This document shows positions 1-5,549 of a DNA stretch of 9,845 nt, piece after piece; the stretch's first letter is position 1, and each line of letters opens with the position of its first letter. Below the pieces are notes generated by a model. The model did no database searches. It had not been told where the DNA came from and was given only the letters and a program-made list of their open reading frames with translations. The DNA comes from Campylobacterota bacterium (GTDB lineage: Bacteria; Campylobacterota; Campylobacteria; Campylobacterales; Sulfurimonadaceae): contig JAADDU010000012.1 of the NCBI GenBank assembly GCA_013153755.1, positions 1 to 9,845 on the forward strand, in the 5' to 3' direction. Both the position numbers and the translations under genes were made by a program.

Positions 1-416
1 CTTAACTCTTCATTATCAAGTGCTAACATCTGCATAGCAAGATATGCTGAGTTTATAGCTCCAGCTTTTCCTATAGCTACAGTAGCAACTGGCATTCCAG
101 CTGGCATCTGAACAGTTGATAGTAGTGCATCTATACCACTAAGTGCAGATGCACTCATTGGAACACCGATGATAGGTTTAACAGTTTTTGAACTCAAAAC
201 TCCTGCCAAGTGTGCAGCCATACCAGCAGCAGCTATAAAAACTTGAGCACCTTTTGCCTCTGCAGCTTCTATGTACTCTTTTGTTCTCTCTGGTGAACGG
301 TGAGCAGAAGATATAATCATCTCATAATTTACACCAAAAGCTTCAAGAGTGTCTGAGCATGATTTCATAACCTCATAATCACTTTTTGAACCTATTATTA
401 TCGAAACATATTTCAT
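1..416 (-). CDS. purE: N5-carboxyaminoimidazole ribonucleotide mutase PurE (3' end outside the window)
   Basis: PurE class I moves the carboxyl group of N5-CAIR to give CAIR in cytoplasmic de novo purine synthesis, working after PurK. The 138 visible codons begin MKYVSIIIGSKSD and carry the family motifs in order: GSKSD at residues 9-13, SAHRSP at 37-42 with the catalytic histidine H39, an A-G-M-A-A-H-L-A-G loop near 65-73 (the usual form is AGGAAHLPG), and the QMPAGMPVATVAIGKAGA segment that shapes the active site. Class I enzymes are about 160-170 residues, so only some 25 are missing beyond position 1. The start is the ATG at 414-416, which agrees with family N-termini, has G-rich GGGGAA upstream, and lies about 28 bases downstream of a TATAAT. 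The gene reads away from the OmpA-like gene in the same direction. Identification is near certain. Confidence 0.97.
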   Translation of the reverse strand, partial: MKYVSIIIGSKSDYEVMKSCSDTLEAFGVNYEMIISSAHRSPERTKEYIEAAEAKGAQVFIAAAGMAAHLAGVLSSKTVKPIIGVPMSASALSGIDALLSTVQMPAGMPVATVAIGKAGAINSAYLAMQMLALDNEEL

Positions 417-444
417 GTAGTATTCCCCAATATTTGTTTATGTA

Positions 445-450
445 ATTATA
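445..450 (-). promoter_or_regulatory. Predicted -10 box of the purE promoter
   Basis: The minus strand reads a perfect TATAAT here, placing a start of transcription near 438 and a 5' leader of about 22 bases before the purE ATG. No clear -35 hexamer is visible. Upstream is AT-rich sequence, as is usual for vegetative promoters in Campylobacterota. It lies just after the likely terminator of the preceding OmpA-like gene, so purE probably has its own transcript. Confidence 0.55.
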
Positions 451-495
451 GCGTTAATTTATTGAAATTTTATTGGAAATGTGGGAGTTTTGAAG

Positions 496-522
496 AGATA
501 GGGGTAAAGAGACCCCATATCT
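496..522 (-). terminator. Hairpin after the OmpA-like gene, possible terminator
   Basis: A stem GGGGT/ACCCC (501-505 with 512-516), extended by AGATA paired with ATATCT with one unpaired base, encloses a 6-base loop. It begins 11 bases past the stop codon of the OmpA-like gene on the minus strand. The following minus-strand sequence (TCTTCAAAAC) is only weakly T-rich, so an efficient intrinsic terminator is uncertain. Its place between a gene end and the purE promoter supports the call. Confidence 0.45.
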
Positions 523-533
523 TTATAGTTAGA

Positions 534-962
534 TTAGTAAAGTCTAGCTTCTATACGTCTGTTAGCTCTTCGACCAGCTACAGTAGCATTAGTTGCAACT
601 GGATTTTCTTCACCGTATCCAACATAAGTTAATCTATCTGCATCTACACCATCTTCTATAAGTTGGTTATAAACTGCTTTTGCTCTTCTTTGAGAAAGTG
701 CTTTGTTATATTCAGCAGAACCTCTGTTGTCAGTATAACCTGCAATCTCAGCATTTTTATCTGGATTTGAATTCATAAAATCTGCAAAATTTTGAATTCT
801 TCCTAAAGAATTTGTTTCTATCTCATTTGAATTTGTTTTAAAATTCACTTTAAGATTAATCCCATTACATTCAGTAGTAGATATAATATTTGCATCTGGC
901 AAATCCATTACACTTCCAAATAAAGAACCAACAAACATTGCTATTAAAATTATCTTTTTCAT
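534..962 (-). CDS. Small periplasmic OmpA-domain peptidoglycan-binding protein
   Basis: This 142-residue protein is a signal peptide plus one OmpA C-terminal domain (about residues 36-142). The N-terminus MKKIILIAMFVGSLFGS is a classic Sec signal with cleavage expected around residues 16-19. There is no lipobox cysteine, and the only cysteine is C32. The domain shows GYTDNRGS (75-82), LSQRRA (89-94) and GRRANRRIEARL (130-141). By alignment to Acinetobacter OmpA, D78 and R93 correspond to the aspartate and arginine that hold meso-diaminopimelate of peptidoglycan. With no beta-barrel and no lipid anchor it should be a soluble periplasmic protein, unlike Pal. It follows the lipoprotein gene after 27 bases with its own AAGGA ribosome site, so the two are probably one transcript. 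An exact partner or function cannot be named from sequence. Confidence 0.88.
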   Translation of the reverse strand: MKKIILIAMFVGSLFGSVMDLPDANIISTTECNGINLKVNFKTNSNEIETNSLGRIQNFADFMNSNPDKNAEIAGYTDNRGSAEYNKALSQRRAKAVYNQLIEDGVDADRLTYVGYGEENPVATNATVAGRRANRRIEARLY

Positions 963-989
963 TTTATTCCTTTTATCTATATTGTACTA

Positions 990-2180
990 TTAGTTAAGAC
1001 CAAGTGCTTCTAGAGACTCTAAAGTTAAAGCACCACTTGGAAGATCATTATCTAGTTGAAAAGCGTTTAATGCTCTTTGAGTATTTGCTCCATAAACACC
1101 ATCTATTGTTCCAGGGTTATAACCTCTATCTTTAAGTGCTTGTTGAAGCTCTTTGATTACACCTTTGTTTGTATTTGTTTCACAAAGGATTCTTTGCCAT
1201 TTTAACTCTTCTGGTTTTACCAAGCGAGTTTTTTCTACAGTTTGGTAAGTTTCTTCTTTAACATCTTTATCAACAGATGCTTCAGTGTCTAGTTCTTGAA
1301 CTGTTACAGTTTTATAAGTAGCAGGAATGATAACTTTTTCTGTTCTTGCTTCTTGATCGATAACTTTAGCTTTAATGTTTTTGTAAACTGCTGGAGTGAT
1401 AACTTTTTCTGTTCTTGCAGGTTCATCTATAACTTTAGTTTTTACAGTTTTATATTTTGCTGGAATTTCAACTAAGCACATGATATCACCAGTGTGATTG
1501 CTTATCTTAGTGATAGGACCTTTGCCTTTTTTCCAAACTTTACGAGCAGGAGAAATCATAATTGTTTCTTCAACCTCTTTAAAAGTTGCTGGAATAACTT
1601 TGTAAGTTACTTTTTCTGGCTCAACCATAACTCTATTTTGTACACATTTATAAGTTGCTGGGATAAGAACATATTTAAAGCTTTCAGCTTTATCTAAAAT
1701 CTTATATTTAACATTTTTATATGTTGGTTTTGTAACATGAAGGTTTTCAACTTTAGAAGTTAAAAGTTTTTCTTCTGTTGTAGTTTCATACTCAGCAGGA
1801 ATAAGTACTTTTGCATAACATTCACCAGCTTTAGCATTTGGAGGTGTTAAAGATGCATTATCTATGATAGAACTTGAAGAAGTTTCCTCATCATCATTTT
1901 TAGATGCAGTGCTATTTGAAGATGCACTATAGCTTGTTTGTGTAGCTACGCTTTCTTCTAATGCTTTAGCTTCTGCTTTAGTAGTTTCAAGTTCTTTTTT
2001 TAAACTTTCTATCTCTGCAGTTTTTGCATTTACAGTTTTTTCTTGTGTTTCAATTTTGCTTGCTTTACTTTCTAACTGTTTTTCTAGTTCAGCTACTTGT
2101 AAATCCTTATTAGAACAACCATTAAATGTTATGGCTATCATAAAGACAGCTATTGATAGTTTACCAATGTTGTTTTTCAT
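990..2180 (-). CDS. Peptidoglycan-binding lipoprotein with coiled coil and eight tandem repeats of 22-24 residues
   Basis: The 396-residue protein has five visible parts. Residues 1-22 are a lipoprotein-type signal ending FNGC with lipidation expected at C22; S23 after it favours the outer membrane. Residues 27-80 are a charged heptad coiled coil. Residues 81-115 are a Ser/Thr/Asp-rich linker. Residues 125-328 hold eight degenerate repeats of about 23 residues with the core V-x-I-P-A-x-Y-K-x-V and a P/E-A-R-x-E-K turn, the fourth carrying an extra GKGPITKIS loop. Residues 336-396 are a PG_binding_1 domain (QQALKDRGYNPGTIDGVYG core). Besides C22 there are four cysteines (C121, C179, C235, C333), which could form two disulfides in the periplasm. 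The likely role is tethering the outer membrane to peptidoglycan. It heads an operon with the OmpA-like gene. The start is supported by AAGGAT upstream. Domain assignment is firm; function is inferred. Confidence 0.85.
   Translation of the reverse strand: MKNNIGKLSIAVFMIAITFNGCSNKDLQVAELEKQLESKASKIETQEKTVNAKTAEIESLKKELETTKAEAKALEESVATQTSYSASSNSTASKNDDEETSSSSIIDNASLTPPNAKAGECYAKVLIPAEYETTTEEKLLTSKVENLHVTKPTYKNVKYKILDKAESFKYVLIPATYKCVQNRVMVEPEKVTYKVIPATFKEVEETIMISPARKVWKKGKGPITKISNHTGDIMCLVEIPAKYKTVKTKVIDEPARTEKVITPAVYKNIKAKVIDQEARTEKVIIPATYKTVTVQELDTEASVDKDVKEETYQTVEKTRLVKPEELKWQRILCETNTNKGVIKELQQALKDRGYNPGTIDGVYGANTQRALNAFQLDNDLPSGALTLESLEALGLN
1328..1418 (-). repeat. 22-bp exact direct repeat, 69 bp apart, within the lipoprotein repeats
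   Basis: The same 22 bases occur at 1328-1349 and 1397-1418. The 69-base offset equals 23 codons, one protein repeat unit. They encode the shared ARTEKVI part of units 5/6 and 6/7. Near identity at the DNA level suggests these units were duplicated or converted more recently than the other repeats. Confidence 0.9.
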
Positions 2181-2204
2181 GTGAATCCTTTTAAAATTTT
2201 GGGT

Positions 2205-2236
2205 AGTATATCTTAAGATAGTGAGAAGATAGTGAG
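2205..2236 (-). promoter_or_regulatory. Lipoprotein operon promoter with an 11-bp tandem direct repeat
   Basis: On the minus strand TATACT (2205-2210) is a good -10 box about 25 bases from the start codon. Directly upstream, the plus-strand 11-mer AAGATAGTGAG occurs twice in perfect tandem (2215-2225 and 2226-2236). These copies cover the spacer and the position where a -35 box would lie (about 2228-2233), and no consensus -35 is present. Two 11-bp direct repeats replacing a -35 box is the layout of OmpR/PhoB-family response-regulator sites. That interpretation is inference. Confidence 0.5.
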
Positions 2237-2261
2237 TTTTTCTTTATATTAAAAGAATTTG

Positions 2262-2288
2262 ACTATAAAAGAAAGTTTCTTTTATAGT
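2262..2288 (-). terminator. Perfect AT-rich inverted repeat at the end of the U32 gene, likely terminator
   Basis: ACTATAAAAGAAA (2262-2274) and its exact reverse complement (2276-2288) flank a single central base, giving a practical stem of about 11 bp with a 5-base loop. The U32 gene's stop codon (2282-2284) lies inside the right arm. On the plus strand the hairpin is followed by five T; on the minus strand, the direction of the gene, the following CAAATTCTTTT is less T-rich. It separates the cheZ-U32 unit from the lipoprotein promoter. Confidence 0.5.
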
Positions 2289-3574
2289 TTTTGATGTGTT
2301 TGCATATCTTTATGAGCTGGAACTCTTAAAAATGTATATGGTGGTAGTTTTGTTGGTAATTTTATAGGGTTTACATTTCCACTATGAACTTCATCCCATA
2401 TTTTACCCTTTAAAGATTGTAGTTTTTTAAACTTCATATAAGTTCTACCATCTCTTTCATAAGTTGAGCCAAACTCGTTATCTACTGCATCTATTTTACT
2501 TTCTATTGGTGCTACTATCTCTAGTTCATCATTTGGTAGAGTTTTATACTTACACATAAAGTACTCGCCATCTTCATCTACTTGACCACTTACTTGATGA
2601 GTTCCTAGTTGCATAGTAAAATCAAGGCTTTGAGTATCATTTTTTTCAAATGGACGCGAAACTAGATAGGCATCTGTATATCCACGATTTTGTAAAGACT
2701 GTAATTCATACTGATATTTTTCATCATTAAAAGCATCACTATAATAATCATCTATCGCCATTCTATAAGCTTTTGCAGTAACTGCAGCATAATAAGAAGT
2801 TTTTGTTCTACCTTCAATTTTAACAGAGTCTATAACACCACTATCTAGTATCTCTTTCATGTGAGAAGCTAAATTTAAATCTTTTGAGTTCATGATGTAA
2901 GTACCTACACCTTCATCTTCTTCAAGCTTAAAAAGTGTTCCTGTTTCAGGGTTTGCAGCATACATCTCATAAGGAAATCTACAATCATTTGCACAACTTC
3001 CACGATTTGGAACTCTACCACTTTGAAGAGTTGATATAAGACATCTACCACTATATGCAAAACACATACTACCATGCACAAAAACTTCAAGTTCTAAGTC
3101 GGGTAATTCTTCCTTTATAGCTACTAAATCTTTAAGTGAAATCTCTCGTGCTGTTATGATTCTAGTAGCACCCATATCATAAAAAACTTTTGCATCTAGC
3201 ACATTCATAACATTTGCTTGAGTTGATAGATGCAGTGGTATTTGAGGGGCTAATTCATGGCAAAGTTTTAAAACCCCAGGTGTTGCGACTATAAATGCAT
3301 CTGGTTTTAACTCTGCCATGGCAAGTATATGTTTTTTCAATAAATTTAGTTGGGAATTAAACGGAAAACCATTTATAGTAGTATAGACTTTTTTACCTCT
3401 TGCATGAGCATACTCTATACCCTCGGCAAACTCTTCCATACTAAACTCTTTACCTGAACGGATACGCAATGAAAAGTGAGAAACACCACCATACACTGCA
3501 TCTGCACCAAAATTAAATGCTATTTTTAGTTTTTCTAATGTCCCAGCAGGGGAGAGAAGTTCTACTTTTTTCAT
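2282..3574 (-). CDS. trhP: U32-family (TrhP/YegQ-like) tRNA 5-hydroxyuridine synthesis protein
   Basis: The 430-residue protein belongs to the U32 'peptidase/collagenase' family, whose YegQ/TrhP branch is now known to hydroxylate U34 of certain tRNAs using prephenate rather than to cleave protein. It starts MKKVELLSPAGTLEKLKIAF, has the GADAVYGG motif (23-30), and shows the U32 signature EVFVHGSMC...SGRC...NRGSC...CRFPYE. The cysteines C171, C178, C194 and C198 lie where family members place iron-sulfur ligands, although I cannot verify which four bind here. VKIEGRTKTSYYAA (251-264) is another conserved block. The length is close to E. coli TrhP (about 450). The ATG at 3572-3574 shares one base with the cheZ stop codon (TGATG), so translation is probably coupled. 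Other U32 branches such as RlhA or UbiU/V are possible but less likely. Confidence 0.85.
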   Translation of the reverse strand: MKKVELLSPAGTLEKLKIAFNFGADAVYGGVSHFSLRIRSGKEFSMEEFAEGIEYAHARGKKVYTTINGFPFNSQLNLLKKHILAMAELKPDAFIVATPGVLKLCHELAPQIPLHLSTQANVMNVLDAKVFYDMGATRIITAREISLKDLVAIKEELPDLELEVFVHGSMCFAYSGRCLISTLQSGRVPNRGSCANDCRFPYEMYAANPETGTLFKLEEDEGVGTYIMNSKDLNLASHMKEILDSGVIDSVKIEGRTKTSYYAAVTAKAYRMAIDDYYSDAFNDEKYQYELQSLQNRGYTDAYLVSRPFEKNDTQSLDFTMQLGTHQVSGQVDEDGEYFMCKYKTLPNDELEIVAPIESKIDAVDNEFGSTYERDGRTYMKFKKLQSLKGKIWDEVHSGNVNPIKLPTKLPPYTFLRVPAHKDMQTHQKL

Positions 3575-4299
3575 CAGTTTCCAAACTGCTCTAGTAGTGC
3601 TTCTATATCATCAGTTGATGCTACATCATTATGTGTGTCACCTACGATATGTTGAGCTGATGAAACTCTTTTTTCATCATCTATTTTACCTTCAAAAAGA
3701 GTGTTCATATATCTTGATAATGCACGCATAACATTTATAACTCTCTCTATCTTTTGACGATGTATATCTTGATACTGCATGATATCCATTACATTCATGA
3801 TAGAATCACCACTATTTTGAAGAGTCTCTAAGATATCATTTACTTCATTTAAAGCAGCCTCATTTTTATCTAGTTGTATTTTAAATGCTTCTACATCTGG
3901 AAACTTAGTGTTTAAGGTGTTAAAGAGTTCTATATTTGAGTTAATCACATCTGTGACACTATTTATATTTTCCTCTTTATCCATCAAATCACCACTAATA
4001 ACTTCAATGATGTCAAAAATCTCACTAGCTTTTTCTTCGCTTTCTTTTGTTACATCATCTAGCTGATGCACCATCTTATTTTCATCTGTTGCAGGCATAG
4101 GCCATGCATCTGCTGTTTTTTCACTATATCCAGCTGGAGCATCTGTGTCATTAGGTGGTTCCTCCTCTTTGGCTATATCTTCAACAGATTCTTCTAAAAG
4201 TTCTTCTGTAGATTCCTCTGCTTCTACTTCATCATCTCCAACATCATCAAGCTCACCCATATCCCCGTTCATTAAAGCATCTAATTCTTCTTGAGTCAT
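3574..4299 (-). CDS. cheZ: Chemotaxis protein CheZ, CheY-P phosphatase (Campylobacterota type)
   Basis: CheZ speeds dephosphorylation of CheY-P and so ends the flagellar switching signal. This 241-residue protein has an acidic disordered stretch (about 14-60), then long helices (75-205) forming the dimeric four-helix bundle. The sequence IMQYQDIHRQKIERV (173-187) matches the CheZ active helix: D178 and Q182 have the D-x-x-x-Q spacing of E. coli D143 and Q147. The tail DDIEALLEQFGN (230-241) resembles the C-terminal CheY-binding peptide of E. coli CheZ. The first residues, MTQEELDALMNGD, also look like the FliM/FliY N-terminal CheY-binding peptide. The gene lies just upstream of the U32 gene with a 1-base overlap, as I recall for Helicobacter pylori HP0170-HP0169. 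AGGAT precedes the ATG. Without the DxxxQ motif it would have been read as a generic helical protein. Confidence 0.87.
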   Translation of the reverse strand: MTQEELDALMNGDMGELDDVGDDEVEAEESTEELLEESVEDIAKEEEPPNDTDAPAGYSEKTADAWPMPATDENKMVHQLDDVTKESEEKASEIFDIIEVISGDLMDKEENINSVTDVINSNIELFNTLNTKFPDVEAFKIQLDKNEAALNEVNDILETLQNSGDSIMNVMDIMQYQDIHRQKIERVINVMRALSRYMNTLFEGKIDDEKRVSSAQHIVGDTHNDVASTDDIEALLEQFGN

Positions 4300-4332
4300 A
4301 GTTAAATCCTAGCAAAATTTATTTATTGTCAC

Positions 4333-4339
4333 TATAATA
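4333..4339. promoter_or_regulatory. Overlapping divergent -10 boxes for hisJ (+) and cheZ (-)
   Basis: The near-palindrome CTATAATAG gives TATAAT on the plus strand (4333-4338), about 39 bases before the hisJ ATG, and TATTAT on the minus strand (4334-4339), about 35 bases before the cheZ ATG. The whole intergenic region is only 77 bases, so both promoters must sit here. A second plus-strand option is TTGTCA (4326-4331) with TATAAA (4351-4356), though its 19-base spacer is long. Confidence 0.45.
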
Positions 4340-4376
4340 GCATAAAAAGGTATAAAACTATTTTTAGAGGTAAAAA

Positions 4377-5156
4377 ATGATAGTAGATTTACACAACCAC
4401 ACTACACTTTGTAATCATGCAGAGGGTAGTATAGATGCATATATACAAAAAGCTATACAAAATGGCACAAAGTATTTTGGTTTCTCAGACCATGCACCTA
4501 TGGATTTTGATAAAGAGTATCGTATGAGTTTTCCCCAGATGAAAGAGTATGAAAAAAGTGTACTTGATGCAAAAGAGAGATATAAAAATGAGATAGATGT
4601 ACTTTTAGGGTATGAAGTAGATTATATAGATGGCTATATGGATAAAAGAGTGCTAGATGCTGATGTTGATTACCTTATAGGGAGTGTTCATTTCATAGAT
4701 GAATGGGGATTTGACAATCCGGAATTTATAGGTAACTATGAAAATCAAAATATAGATGAAATTTGGCAAAAATATTTTGATACCATTGAAAAGATGGCAC
4801 AAAGTGGGCTTTTTGATATAGTTGGACACTTAGACCTTATAAAAGTTTTTAAGTTTATGCCCAAAAAAGATATACTTGAGATAGCTAGAGATGCGTTAGT
4901 CGCTATAAAAGAATCAGGTATGGCTATAGAGCTTAATGTTGCAGGATATAGAAAACCCATAAAAGAAGCATATCCATCTTTTGAGTTACTCAAAGAAGCA
5001 CATAAACTCAATATCCCCATAACTTTTGGTTCAGATGCACATAAGAGCGAACAAGTTGGTTTATATGATGATAAAATTATCAAATTTGCTAAAGATATTG
5101 GGTATAAAGAGTGTGTTTTCTTTAAAAAAAGAAAAATCAATTTTATTAATATCTAA
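4377..5156 (+). CDS. hisJ: PHP-family histidinol-phosphatase
   Basis: The protein (259 residues) is a PHP-superfamily phosphoesterase of the HisJ/HisK type, predicted to hydrolyse L-histidinol phosphate to histidinol, the next-to-last stage of histidine synthesis, in the cytoplasm. Metal-binding motifs run the full length: DLHNHT (H6, H8), CNHAEGS (H14, E16), FSDHAP (D38, H39), GYEVDY (E80), GSVHF (H105), GHLDL (H151, D153) and FGSDAHK (D220, H222). All motifs are intact, so it should be active with a trinuclear metal centre. The length matches the family (about 255-280). AGAGG at 4366-4370 precedes the ATG. No other his gene is in the window, as is common where the pathway is scattered. A different PHP phosphoesterase substrate cannot be fully excluded. 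Confidence 0.85.
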   Translation: MIVDLHNHTTLCNHAEGSIDAYIQKAIQNGTKYFGFSDHAPMDFDKEYRMSFPQMKEYEKSVLDAKERYKNEIDVLLGYEVDYIDGYMDKRVLDADVDYLIGSVHFIDEWGFDNPEFIGNYENQNIDEIWQKYFDTIEKMAQSGLFDIVGHLDLIKVFKFMPKKDILEIARDALVAIKESGMAIELNVAGYRKPIKEAYPSFELLKEAHKLNIPITFGSDAHKSEQVGLYDDKIIKFAKDIGYKECVFFKKRKINFINI

Positions 5157-5169
5157 TTAAAGATTAGAT
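5151..5169 (+). repeat. Small inverted repeat over the hisJ stop codon, just upstream of the trxA promoter
   Basis: ATCTAAT (5151-5157) and ATTAGAT (5163-5169) pair around a 5-base TAAAG loop and end four bases before the trxA -10 box. The AT-only 7-bp stem with a short T run would be a weak terminator for hisJ. Because it covers the upstream face of the trxA promoter, an operator is equally possible. Confidence 0.35.
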
Positions 5170-5172
5170 TTG

Positions 5173-5178
5173 TATAAT
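5173..5178 (+). promoter_or_regulatory. Predicted -10 box of the trxA operon promoter
   Basis: A perfect TATAAT, preceded directly by TG, lies 33 bases before the trxA start codon and predicts a transcription start near 5185. No consensus -35 box is seen. Genes from trxA to dapB follow with gaps of 10 to 19 bases, so this is the most likely promoter for all four. Confidence 0.6.
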
Positions 5179-5199
5179 ACTCAACATAATTATTATAAA

Positions 5200-5204
5200 A
5201 AGGA
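5200..5204 (+). promoter_or_regulatory. Ribosome binding site that fixes the trxA start
   Basis: AAGGA ends seven bases before the ATG at 5212. An in-frame upstream TTG at 5170 would give a 14-residue extension that matches no thioredoxin, and it starts inside the predicted promoter, so it is not used. Confidence 0.8.
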
Positions 5205-5211
5205 AATCCTA

Positions 5212-5532
5212 ATGGGTAAATATATAGAATTAACTGGTGCAGATTTTGAAGCAACACTTGCAGAGGGTGTATCTTTAGTTGACTTTTGGGCTCCATGGTG
5301 TGGACCTTGTCGTATGATCGCTCCTGTTATCGAAGAGTTAGCAGAAGATTTTGATGGGAAAGCTAAAATCTGTAAAGTAAATACAGATGAAGAACAAGAT
5401 ATAGCTGTTAAATTTGGTATCCGTTCGATTCCAACTATCATGTTTTTTAAAGATGGAGAGATGGTAGACCAAGTTGTTGGAGCTCAATCTAAACAAGCTT
5501 TAGCAGATAAAATCAACGCTCTTTTAGCATAA
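5212..5532 (+). CDS. trxA: Thioredoxin 1
   Basis: This 106-residue protein is a standard cytoplasmic thioredoxin, the general dithiol reductant that supplies ribonucleotide reductase, peroxiredoxins and methionine sulfoxide reductase. The active site WCGPC is at residues 29-33 (C30, C33), the buried D24 is present in LVDFWAPW, and the cis-proline is P74 in FGIRSIPT. The length is typical (about 105). The start [13 protein letters not shown] is chosen for its AAGGA site and family fit. It is first in an operon with a thioredoxin-like membrane protein, trxB and dapB. An extra cysteine, C54, lies in KICKVN. Its reductase partner TrxB is encoded two genes downstream. Confidence 0.98.
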   Translation: MGKYIELTGADFEATLAEGVSLVDFWAPWCGPCRMIAPVIEELAEDFDGKAKICKVNTDEEQDIAVKFGIRSIPTIMFFKDGEMVDQVVGAQSKQALADKINALLA

Positions 5533-5549
5533 CTAAAAGTTAAAGAACT

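Noticed and set aside
1328..1418. Repeated 22-mer as a possible CRISPR or mobile-element trace
   Set aside because: There are only two copies, in frame and spaced by exactly one protein repeat unit, so coding-repeat duplication explains them.
1494..1697. Plus-strand reading frame of 67 codons inside the lipoprotein gene
   Set aside because: It is antisense to a well-supported repeat domain, its product is an F/W/N-rich string without motifs, and no ribosome site precedes it.
2905..3090. Second minus-strand frame of 61 codons within the U32 gene
   Set aside because: It overlaps the conserved U32 cysteine signature in another frame, and its V/I-rich product has no motif.
2282..3574. Annotation of the U32 gene as a secreted collagenase or protease
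   Set aside because: There is no signal peptide, and the sequence fits the TrhP/YegQ branch, whose known role is tRNA hydroxylation; the collagenase name comes from early reports on the family.
4745..5140. Minus-strand frame of 131 codons opposite hisJ
   Set aside because: The plus strand here encodes intact PHP metal motifs; the opposite frame is S/L/I-rich, as expected from the reverse of K/D/E-rich coding.
5170..5211. TTG-initiated N-terminal extension of thioredoxin
   Set aside because: It begins inside the predicted trxA promoter, encodes a non-thioredoxin extension, and the ATG at 5212 has a well-spaced AAGGA.
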